Source of the DNA: Hepsetus odoe
Taxonomy: Eukaryota > Chordata > Actinopteri > Characiformes > Hepsetidae
Direction of reading: 5' to 3'
Assembly (NCBI GenBank): GCA_017165825.1
Contig: CM029384.1
Location: 8,869,062-8,933,061 of the forward strand
DNA: 64,000 nucleotides
Shown here: positions 49,201 to 58,140 of the stretch, piece by piece
How the letters are laid out: every line of letters starts with the position of its first letter
How positions within the stretch are numbered: the first letter of the stretch is position 1
Made by a program: the position numbers and the translations under genes
The notes under the pieces: model-generated
The model's database searches: none
What the model saw: only the letters and a program-made list of their open reading frames with translations
What the model was told of the DNA's origin: nothing

Positions 49201-52200
49201 TTATTTTAAATACCCCCCTTGAGCTAAAGAAAGAGAAACATACCATTCCAACTCCATCTTGTTTACTAGCTGGCCCTGTGTTAAGGTTGTGCTGCACTGC
49301 TCGAAGCTTCTTTTTCTTCTTTTCCACAATATTCTCCATTATATTTTCTGTAACACACTGTTCTTCTGTTTGCCTCTCCTTTTGTTCAAGTTCATTCATT
49401 CTCCGTTGTCTTCTATTTTCCTCCTGTATCCTCTCTCTTTTGTGAATCTTCTTATGTCTTTTCAAACACCCAGCTAATAAATAAACTTTGCCACACTCCT
49501 GGCAATAGAATTTTTTCTTTGATCTTTTTATACTTCCTCCTGCTTCAGTAGACCCTTCAGGAATTTTCTGTAAGTCCTCTGTGATTTCACTGGACCCATT
49601 TGTGATGCTTTCAAAACTGGTTGTTTTGGATTCTGAGTCTCTTTTTGTCTCTGCGGTGATTTGCTTGGGCTTAATAATCTTTGCAGGTTGTTCTGTGCAC
49701 TTTTCTGACTCTTCAGCTGCTCTTTTCCGCCCATCTGAGCCTTCCTTTGACAGCTGATGGGATTTAATGAAATGGTAGAATTAATCATTTAATCTCATTG
49801 ATTTTCTGGCATTTGATAAACATGTGCAAGCATTTCGTAATTAAATAATCATATAAATAAAAACAAAGTAGCCAAATGATTCTGTTGTATATTATGGAAT
49901 AAGCAAATGACATTAAATACAACTATCATGTTAATGTAATAACCTAATAATAATGCCACGACGATGTCAGGGTAAAGAAAATAGCACTTATAAAAAGAAA
50001 CCAACCCGAGATATTGTACGCCGAGCCTTTCTCTGTATAAAGTCAGGCAAGGTGCTTTGGAAGGGAAGATCACTTTTTCGTGGTTTCTTAACTGTGTGGC
50101 TCTGGATATGTGGTGCCAACCATCCTTCACGAGTGAAAACTTTATCACAGTATGGGCAGGGAAATGTTTTCTTGAGTACCTGAGTGCTGCTGTTTTCAGT
50201 AACCGTCTCCTTAGCCTTGGCCTTAATCTGAAAGGACAAAACAGCCACATGTAAGCTTCTCATGAAAGTTATCTGGGATATATACAAGAATGTAGAAAAT
50301 GAGAAGATGTAGAAAAGTAACTAGATGAATACTACAGTTATTCAGTGAATATGCTGCAGGCAGCTCACTTCACAGAAAAGAAACTGCTTTTAAGTTCCCA
50401 TTTAACTACTTAAAACGCTAAAAAGGCAGAGTAATATTTCTGCCCTAAAATGAAGCTCTGGCCTAATTATTAGATGTGAAAATGGTCATTTTTGAATTGA
50501 AATTACCTCCGTTGAGAAATTCTTCTGCATCTTGTCACTTGGAAGCTGCTTTTTCTCCTTGCAGGCTAAAGCACGTTCACGTTCGTGTGATTTCAAGTGG
50601 AAGGTCAGCCAACAGGAGCGAGCAAATATCTTCTTACACTCGAGACACTGAAAGACGCTTTGGCTTCCTGCTCTGGTCCTTTTAACTTCTGTTTCATTGT
50701 TTCTCATTGCTCGTTTCTGAAAGAATTTCAAAAGGTTACAGTCAAACTGGGAAAAGCACAATCTACTAAAAGACATGATCTATTTATTATGATCTGACCA
50801 TTAGGCAGGAAATGAATTTGCAGTTAGGTTGTGATCCTGTATTTTGAGGTAATTTTGCTCATCGTTTATATCATGCTAAAAGAATCATACTAAATCTATG
50901 GGAGATAATTAAGGACATTAATATTTTAAGCACTTGGTGCCTACTATACTGGAAAAAAATTAAAAGGCCATATGGCTCACCAACCTCCCTATTTCCCATT
51001 TTTAAAGAAATCAATCATTGTTAATTAACATCACGGTTCTAGCAAGGACATTCTAACAGAACCTTTCTCCAACTTGGTTAAATGAAAAAAGAAACCAGAA
51101 TTCAAGAGGGGGAAACAGTCATTTTCTCTAAAATATAAAACTTTTGGACAGCCCACAAGGAGAACAATAATCTTTATTCATGTTAAGTTTATTACTGAAA
51201 GAACAACATGTCAATTACTACTGAGAAAATCATAAAATAAAAAATAAATGTGCCAACAGCCATACACGTTAACATGGTCTAAAAACACATAGCTGTAACA
51301 TTTAGTATTAATGTTTAAATTTTGTCTTAAAGCGTTAAGTTTCCTAAAGAAATTGAGTCAAATTACAATGACAAAAACATTGACTTGAACTAAAAAATCA
51401 ACTGAAGCTGCTACGTAATTATGGTTTGAGTATGCGACTCATACTATTGCATTCAGGGCTGAAGCAGACATGTTGCCTTTTTATCCTCTCCACTGTTCAT
51501 CCTGTTTAAGTAGTCTGAATATGAAATCTGAAGGGAGAAAACAAATGTCTTAACAAAATGCAACAATGATAAGTAACAATAACTGCCATTTTATAAAATA
51601 TTTATATTCCTATTTTATATTAGTCTAAAAGTGGAGATAATTGCTTAATATTGTTTGCTGTGCAATGCCATACTGCTAAAATATATTTCAGCCATTCTTT
51701 AATGTTATACTAGGTCAATTTAAAAGTTCAAGAGGACTTTCTTACCTGCACTGGGTAATCTGCAAATGCATCTTCTGATCTGTAACGCTCTGCAGAGTGT
51801 AACTGCTTTCCTCCTACATTCCACATCGTTTTGCAGAGAGATTTTTACTTTATAGCTTTCTCCCCATTGTAATTTCTTTCAAACACCATAGGCTATGGCA
51901 ACCAACCAATGGCTATGTTCCCAACACACATGCAAACAGCCACCGTTCGTGCTGATCATGAACAACTAAACACATTTGGAGGAGTACGCCGACTGCCTAA
52001 TAATGTTTCATTTACCTAGAAAGCAGCTAATTATGTGACCATCACTGAACCAGTGAACAAAACAAACAAAAAAAAAAAATCAAAACAAACAAAAAAAAAA
52101 AAACATCCTTAAAAGAGAGAACAGCCAGCTTTGTTTATAGGACATCCGACCATGGACAACTGCAGCATAACTGGAAATCAAACTTGGGTCCCAGCAACAG

Positions 52201-55200
52201 AGGGCAACATTTTAAGGTATTTAGCCACTTTGGATTCTTAATATTTTAAGCAAAGATTTAAATTTAGCTTCTGGTTGACCGAAGAAGCATTTTATTTAGT
52301 TAAAATAAAACTCTTTGTCTGCAGTGAAAAAAATTATTTTTGTAATTATTAAAAAACTAATTGGTAATCTGTGTTATTTAAAGAATACGTAATTATAGGC
52401 TATTCCCATCAACAACCCCCCTTCCAGATTAACAGGTTGAAATGAATTACCAATGGATGCATATGCAAAAGGATACAAAAAAAAAGGGGTTTTTTTAAGA
52501 TAATTCCTAGTCAAAAAGTATTATGTAATGTACCTTACGATACTGCCGTGGTTTCTTGCCTGCGTCTTCCTGATCTTTTTGTTTTTCTTGGGTGGAAAAC
52601 TGTGTATTGTGGGTCTTCATGTGCAACGCCAACTGTGATAGTCTCTTGAAGACTTTTTTGCACTTCAAGCACTGATGTATCTTGGACCGCCTTGGTCCTG
52701 TCCTGCCTCTGTGGACCTCAGGTTTGGCTGAACCTCTCTCTGGATACTTGCTGCTGCCAGCATCCTCTGTAGCTTCATTTGATTCTTCGCCTGGTTTCCC
52801 TTCTGGGACTCTTGGAGCAACAGCTGGAATACTGAGGGAACCGGACGCAGCACTCGACTCTGTCTGCTCTGAAGTCTTCGACAGCTCCTCAGTGATCTCC
52901 CTCGATGACTATGTGACAGTGTACAATTACTATATTTATTCAAAAATCTTTTTTTTTTTTTTTTTTTTAACTGTATGATAAATTACAAATTATAAGCAAT
53001 ACAAAACCATGTACCTCTGGGTTCAACAGTACTCGTGAATAGGAAAGTCAAGGTATTTTTCAGCTGCCATTTAAATATTTAGTTGTACATAATCTGATTA
53101 CTAGCAAAATCAAGTCTTAAAACTTACATATACTCTGGAAAGATCACAGAGCTTTTTTTTCCGTTGCTTGTCTCCATAGAAGCAAGCTTTGCGTCTGCGG
53201 TATGTGTAGGGCCTCTCAGCAGAGTGGATGCGCATGTGGAAAATCAGCCTCTGCTCCCTGCCAAACACTTTACCACAGTCTGGACAGGCAAAAGACATCC
53301 TCTGACTCCTTCCCCTTCCTTTCCAGTGGCCTCCCATAGTAGGGTCAAAGTCTAGAGGAGCCATATAGCTCTGGGTTGAATCCCACACTACACCTTGGGG
53401 AACACTAGCATCAGAAAGTTCACTGGTCCCAGGATTGCCAGCTTCCAGATCGGCAGTGCACAATGAAGCTTTGAAGCTGGAGTCAGGTCTTAATGGCTGT
53501 GAATCAAAGGTATCAGTGGGCTCGGTTTTGATCAACAGGTTCTCTTGCACTGATCCGTTTTCCAAGGTATTAGGTTGTTCAGGCCCAGGTAGATCAGCTT
53601 CATCTGGAGGAAAAAAAATTAAGAGGATTAGCTGGAACTAGAAAGGGTATCAGAGTAGTAATGTTGATAAAAATGACAACAGAAGCCATTGGTTACCATT
53701 ATGGAAACTGCATGCCTTGTTCTTGCGTACAACATGTTTCATTGTACCATTACTATGTGGTAACCAACGTATGACTAATAAAACTGAACCTGTAAGATAA
53801 ATCGGACCTGTTACAAATCAACTTTCCCCCTCAATTTTTTTTCTATAGGAAATTATGCCCAGTCTCTTTAGCCGCAACTGAAGTGAAAGTGACTGTTTTG
53901 TCACTGTGATGCATAGCACAGTACACAGTGAAACAACAAAATGCTTCCTCTGCATTTCACCCATACACACACATGCAGCAGATGGCAGCTATTTAAAGCG
54001 CACAGGGAGCAGTGATGGGGACGGTACCTTACATTTATATTTACGGCATTTAGCTGACGCTCTTATCCAGAGTGACTTTCACATCCTGATTACAGAGACA
54101 GTCCCCCTGGAGCAACTCAGGGTTAAGGGTCTTGCTCAGTGGTGGTAGTGCTAGAGGTGGGATTTGAACCTGGGACATCTTGATCCAGAGGTCCGCAGGC
54201 AAGTACCCTACCACTAGACCACCACCACCCCCTTACTCAATGGAACCTCAAGGCAACCTGCTGATCTGGGATTTGAACCCACGACCATCCGACCCTGGGG
54301 CCTAGTCCCTAACCTCTAGGCCACCATCCACCGCTGCCCTGGTAAAGCAGTTGTTTTTGTTTTTCAATGGAAGTGTCTAAATCATAACCACATGAGACTA
54401 AAGTGACTACAAGATTTCACTAAAAACAAGAAAGACACAAATCCTACACGTCCCAGTAGTGGAACTGAAAACAGCTGTGCTGCAATCACACCGGCCTTTT
54501 AGAGGTACAGCCATCAAAAAGCTAATGGGCCTAATGCCACTTTAACAACTGAGAAAAGGAGCCCTTTAGACCTTAAGGGTAATGTGATGAGACTCCATTG
54601 TCCTTAATCTTCCTGGCAAAGTACCAGCAGAAGTTCCTTCCTGTGGACCATAGAGGGAGCTGCGCAGGCGAGAGTCTCGAGGGCCTTTTGGAGCGAAAAG
54701 CCGCTCTTGTCTAAATCCCTGCTGCTTTGTAGCCGATGCAACACTGAAGGTGGCAGGGACACACCGAATCAGAAGCTTCAGTCTGAACCCTGCAGACCCC
54801 CGGGAGCGTCAGGACAGCACCGTCCACTGAACAGGCGTCGTGCTGGGGCTCTGACTTGTACACAATGTGAGCTGAGCCAACAAGAAACATTCAAACATTT
54901 CGACCAATATATATATTTAAATAGCGGAACCAGCTGTTGCCAGATCACGCAGTTAGCATCGTTTACTCTCACGCGCAGGAAGCACATCAGGAGTTCAGCG
55001 CTCAGTAAGGATGTCAGCAGACGTGACCGCTGCACCGCTCTGTTCAGTCCGCGCAAATGTGAGCAGTATTGCAAGCAGACCCCACAGCTTTATGGCCTCA
55101 GCCGAGCTCCCAGGCTGGGATAGTGTTACCTGGCCAGTCGGTGGGAATCTCGCCCTCCATCCATCTCAGCCTCCGTCGGAGCACCTCGTTTTCTTTCCGC

Positions 55201-55319
55201 GCCCGAACCGTCTCCTCCTCGTACTCCAGCACCGTGCCACCCACCATCTCCATTATCTGCTCCACCGCCGCCATCAGCCGCTCGTTTAACGCGCGGTGCA
55301 GGAGCTGCAGTTTTGTCAT
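45482..55319 (-). CDS. Large C2H2 zinc-finger protein with one finger per exon
   Basis: Ten exons: 55130-55319, 53128-53603, 52534-52908, 50507-50716, 50006-50227, 49244-49753, 48866-49084, 48540-48770, 46451-47869 and 45482-46252; 4623 nt, 1540 aa. Exon 1 is the coiled coil shared with the neighbouring genes. Exons 2-9 each encode one C2H2 finger separated by long charged linkers, and exon 10 has two atypical fingers. First cysteines: 170, 302, 371, 441, 575, 693, 760, 1235, 1350 and 1416. The fingers lack TGEKP-type tandem linkers, unlike ordinary C2H2 arrays. Every junction from exon 2 to exon 10 is phase 0. A nuclear nucleic-acid-binding role is inferred; no orthologue is recognised. Several donors are weak (exon 5 CGG|GTTGGT, exon 3 AAG|GTACAT), so some boundaries may differ. 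Confidence 0.78.
46451..47869 (-). CDS. Single-finger gene exon 9: long acidic/serine-rich exon
   Basis: 1419 nt, 473 codons, phase 0/0. Mostly low-complexity, probably disordered sequence with an Asp-rich run (NSDDDDGGAGVDDGDD). One C2H2 finger near the end (residues 1235-1255, CLICGLMFAGSTSLSLHMQ). Acceptor TTTCCTCCCTGCAG; donor CAG|GTATGC. Confidence 0.83.
48540..48770 (-). CDS. Single-finger gene exon 8
   Basis: 231 nt, 77 codons, phase 0/0. Finger YPCPFCDKVFRRGMRLMMHM (C760, C763, H776, H780), followed by PYSYRERKEQFYGD, a near copy of the block in exon 2. If the donor GAG|GTAGGA is not used, translation stops at 48483. Confidence 0.82.
48866..49084 (-). CDS. Single-finger gene exon 7
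   Basis: 219 nt, 73 codons, phase 0/0. Finger YICSHCGKLYARRNWLNLHM (C693, C696, H709, H713). Shares the R..WL..H helix pattern with exons 4 and 5. Confidence 0.83.
49244..49753 (-). CDS. Single-finger gene exon 6
   Basis: 510 nt, 170 codons, phase 0/0. Finger FYCQECGKVYLLAGCLKRHK (C575, C578, H591, H595), followed by a long Glu/Arg/Lys-rich, probably helical segment (QEENRRQRRMNELEQKERQT). Confidence 0.82.
50006..50227 (-). CDS. Single-finger gene exon 5
   Basis: 222 nt, 74 codons, phase 0/0. Finger FPCPYCDKVFTREGWLAPHI (C441, C444, H457, H461). The first Cys is again the 24th residue, which supports duplication from or with exon 4. The donor GTTGGT is weak; GTACAA a little upstream is a possible alternative but breaks phase. 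Confidence 0.78.
50507..50716 (-). CDS. Single-finger gene exon 4
   Basis: 210 nt, 70 codons, phase 0/0. Finger FQCLECKKIFARSCWLTFHL (C371, C374, H387, H391). The first Cys is the 24th residue of the exon. Confidence 0.83.
51453..51826 (-). CDS. Candidate nested small protein, two exons (51 aa)
   Basis: Exon a, 51746-51826, starts at ATG with MWNVGGKQLHSAERYRSEDA and ends at GTGCAG|GTAAGA in phase 0. Exon b, 51453-51527, follows a strong acceptor (TTGTTTTCTCCCTTCAG), begins ISYSDYLNRMNSGEDKKATC and ends LLQP, stop TGA. An in-frame TAA lies 21 nt before the ATG, so exon a cannot be an internal coding exon of the host frame. Alternatively exon a joins host exon 4 (also phase 0), giving an N-terminally truncated zinc-finger isoform. 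Protein not recognised. Confidence 0.4.
51827..51950 (-). promoter_or_regulatory. Possible internal promoter (TATA-like, CCAAT)
   Basis: On the minus strand, GCTATAAAG lies about 20-30 bases before the nested ATG and the plus strand carries ACCAACCAATGG at about 51900-51911. Spacing is compatible with a start site close to the ATG. Weak evidence. Confidence 0.3.
52534..52908 (-). CDS. Single-finger gene exon 3
   Basis: 375 nt, phase 0/0, with finger HQCLKCKKVFKRLSQLALHM (C302, C305, H318, H322). The acceptor ACTGTCACATAG has almost no pyrimidine tract because poly-A (minus strand) precedes it, so inclusion may be inefficient. It contains no early Met and is easily missed; the other frames here are shadows. 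Confidence 0.75.
53128..53603 (-). CDS. Single-finger gene exon 2
   Basis: Acceptor TTTTTTTTCCTCCAG, donor TAT|GTAAGT; 476 nt, phase 1 in and 0 out. Contains SUMO-type IKTE (residues 88-91) and finger C170, C173, H186, H190, followed by PYTYRRRKACFYGD. The frame extends upstream of its first Met, so the acceptor sets the start. Confidence 0.85.
53879..54335 (-). repeat. SINE of the GTTCACTGTGTGCTGTGCTG family, split in two
   Basis: The tail half (GTGAAAGTGACTGTTTTGTC through GATGGGGACGGTACCTTA) and the head half (CTTACTCAATGGAACCTCAA through TAACCTCTAGGCCACCATCC) belong to one reverse-oriented copy, separated by a V-SINE. Confidence 0.82.
54030..54233 (-). repeat. V-SINE inserted in an older SINE
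   Basis: V-domain tail ATTTACGGCATTTAGCTGAC at one end and TACCACTAGACCACCACCACCC (head complement) at the other. A CCTTA duplication lies on both sides. Confidence 0.85.
55130..55319 (-). CDS. Single-finger gene exon 1: coiled coil
   Basis: 190 nt from ATG (55319) to CCAG|GTAACA in phase 1. Encodes MTKLQLLHRALNERLMAAVE, then EYEEETVRARKENEVLRRRL. Confidence 0.83.
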
Positions 55320-55520
55320 TTTGGACCTTTCAGTTTATCTCTCGCCAGGTTTGGCTGCTTTTTGGTTGAAGAAACGCCGTCTAAACTGCAGCGGGCAAAA
55401 GCACTAACTCGCTACCTTCTGATTAGCGCCGCTCTTCTTCGCCGGTCTGTTTGGCGCTGAATCAGCGCCCCCTGCAGGCCGTCGCGCAGCACCAGCGTCA
55501 CCGCTGCTGGAACAGAACAC
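55320..55520 (-). promoter_or_regulatory. CpG-rich promoter of the single-finger gene, CTCF-like motif
   Basis: CpG-dense compared with the surroundings, from exon 1 to about 55520. GCGCCCCCTGCAGG at 55465-55478, read on the minus strand as CCTGCAGGGGGCGC, fits the CTCF core with one mismatch. Confidence 0.5.
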
Positions 55521-57172
55521 GAGTCTGCACCTTTGATCCAACTTTCAGCATCTCTTCACCTGTTCTTGAATTTATCATAAAATATACATCCTGTGGAAGC
55601 AAAACTAAGGTGGTGTTTAAGTTAAAAGGAGAACATGTTTTCACCACTTAAAAATACAATTCCTCTTATTTCTCTACATTTTTTAATCTAAAGGAATAAA
55701 TTAACATTGTGGTATTACTGTGCTTCTTGATTACTGTTTCTGCAGTGATGTTTTAATACATAATGAATTTTTAAAAATACATTCAGCATGGAGGGGTAGA
55801 TGTAGGCCCTACTATGGCAAAATAATAATTAAAAAAAGTCACATTCTCAGTTGTTCCAAATATTTTAAGAAAATGGCTTCAGTACATGACTATTTTAACT
55901 GTACAAATTGCAATCCCTGGTTTCAATCACAGCAGAAAAAAAAAAGAAAAAAAAAAAAGGTTCCCTGCTATGCACCATTTCAAATCGTCTATTGATTGTG
56001 TTCAAATCCTAATAACTGATTTATGCAGAATTTAACAAATTAATAGACCTGCCCTTCATCAGTGCCTATCTGTCTGCACATGCGAATGATGTGAAGAAAT
56101 TAAATAAATTGATAAGAGAAAAAAAAATAATAATACAGGAAAGCCACTGGTTAATTTTTAAAATCAAACATTTTACTGTGGTTGTACCAAGTTCCAAACA
56201 AGAGCAAACCGTAAACTTGCTTTAATAAATGTAGACAAAACTGTGAATTTGGTGTTTGTGAAAATAAATATCCAGTTTAAGATCTTTTCAGAATGACCAT
56301 TTATGAATCAAATGATATGAGGACTCTTCCATTGCTGGGTTAACATGAAATAATCCAACAACACTGAATTATACACTTTGCAATTAAATTAGTTAAAAAA
56401 ACAAAAAAAAGTACAGGGGTATAAAGGTTTATTTATTATGAAAACGGATCATCGGTAAGAGTCATTCAACTGGTTGCATAAAATGATTCCAGGCCTTTAA
56501 TCAAAGTAACTGATAAAAAAATTAAAGGTCTAAAATGCTCTTCCACATGACCAGTCAACTATAAACTCAGCAAGTAGTAAAAAAAAGTACAAGACACTGA
56601 AAACAATGATGCACTTACTTTTTTAGACTTAACACTGTCTTAAATTCAGCTGATGAGCGGATTATTTTGCTGCCCTACTCACAGAAGACTGGGGATCAAC
56701 CCACCTGCCTGGCCAACCACCAATAAGAGCAATCAAACAATACTAATGCTACAGTCACCTACATCTGTTAGATGAAAAATGTATGTTGCTCTTGATAAGA
56801 GCATCTGCCAACTGCACAAATGTTAATGAACATGACACAAATATTTGGTAGGCTCTATATGTAATCACATTAGTTTGTTGACAGAACTGACAGAAAGAAC
56901 AGATTTACAAGGCTATTAAAGAAAGCACTGGCCAAAAAATAAAACCATCTAGTTTTTAAATCACATTCAAAGTGTTTTTAAAGGTTTCTCTATATCTATG
57001 AGTTTTAACCAGCTTGAATCAGAAGAAGAGTACCATGGACAGTCAATTTTTTCTGGTAGACAATTAAAAACCCTCACGGTAGCACTTTCTCTTCAAAAAA
57101 ATATTGTTCTTTCTCCAGGTTTGGTAACAGATATGCATAGCCTATTATAATTACAAAATCCCATTTATGCTT
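55521..57172. other. Intergenic, AT-rich
   Basis: Contains A-rich runs and, on the minus strand, AATAAA around 56430 that may serve the upstream zinc-finger gene. No exon or repeat family recognised. Confidence 0.6.
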
Positions 57173-58140
57173 TTACTGTCTTTGTTCGACCAAGTGTTGT
57201 TTTAACAAATGAAGCTGTAGAGATCGGGCCACCGTGAAGCTCTGGTCGCACAGTGAGCAGCGGTAGCGTTGTTCATAGTGTTTGCGCTGGTGTTTCTTCA
57301 GTGTGTGACCATCACTGAAGCTCTGTGTGCAGAGTGTGCACTGGTAGGGCCTCTCCCCAGTGTGGATGCGCACATGCCGGCGCAGGTTGCTCCTCTGGCT
57401 GAAGCTCTTGGAGCACCAAGTGCAGCGGTAAGGCCGCTCACCTGTGTGAGTGCGCAGATGTCGTCGTAGGTCAGCTGACTGGTAAAAGCCCTTGCCACAC
57501 CAGTTACAGCCAAAGGCTCGCTCATGAGCCTGCTGGTGCGTTTGCAGCTTTTTAAGATCACTGAATGTCTTCCTGCAATGGGAACACTTATACAGTGCAT
57601 CTCCACGTACTGTATTGGCCGCTTCTTCAGAGCAATTTGATTGTTTCGAATGAGCTGTGTTGTGGGGCACTTCTCTTTCTGTCGTATGTGTGTTTATGAG
57701 AGGGGCATTATGGCACCTTCTGCTGGGACTTAGTGTCTTCTGAGAGGTCTCGGGGCTGTAGGAATGGCCCATGTGTGTAGGAAAATCAGTTTCTGGCAAG
57801 CATATGGTAATTTCTGTCTCCTCTGGTTCGATTTTTACTCTGTGCAGTCTCACAATGGGTAATGACACATGCAAGGCCTGCTCAGATTTGTGTCCTTGAA
57901 TGCCCACAGACGTTAGTGTTTCTGTGGGGGAGTCGACATTAAAAGAATCTTGCTCTTTCTTGCACATTGCGACCAATGTATGAGAACCTTCATTTAATGA
58001 ACCTTCACTCCATACCTGACCTTGCTTCTGATTCTCATGCACCTCATGAAGTTCTTTCTGCTCCATGTCACTGCTCCACATCTGTGGTGAACAGGCAGAG
58101 ATTTCTTCTGGGACAGGCTGAGAAGCATTATGCACAGTCT
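57173..58140 (-). CDS. Five-finger gene exon 2
   Basis: 968 nt, acceptor ATTTCCTCTCCCTGTCCAG. Contains all five fingers and the stop TAA at 57173-57175. Plus-strand open frames here are shadows. Confidence 0.87.

Larger units (their letters stand above)
50717..52533 (-). other. Intron 3 of the single-finger gene
   Basis: 1.8 kb containing the candidate nested two-exon unit at 51453-51826 and A-rich runs near 52066-52104. A CCAAT box and a TATA-like element lie upstream of the nested ORF. Confidence 0.6.
53604..55129 (-). other. Intron 1 of the single-finger gene with nested SINEs
   Basis: 1.5 kb. Holds a SINE interrupted by a V-SINE (53879-54335). No exon recognised in the rest. Confidence 0.7.

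Noticed and set aside
52665..52978. Frames of 92 and 98 aa over exon 3 of the single-finger gene
   Set aside because: They are in the wrong frames; the frame with the C2H2 finger is open between a plausible acceptor and donor but lacks an early Met.
57269..57606. Alternative frames over the five-finger exon, on both strands
   Set aside because: They arise from the 28-codon finger repeat and lose the Cys-His pattern.
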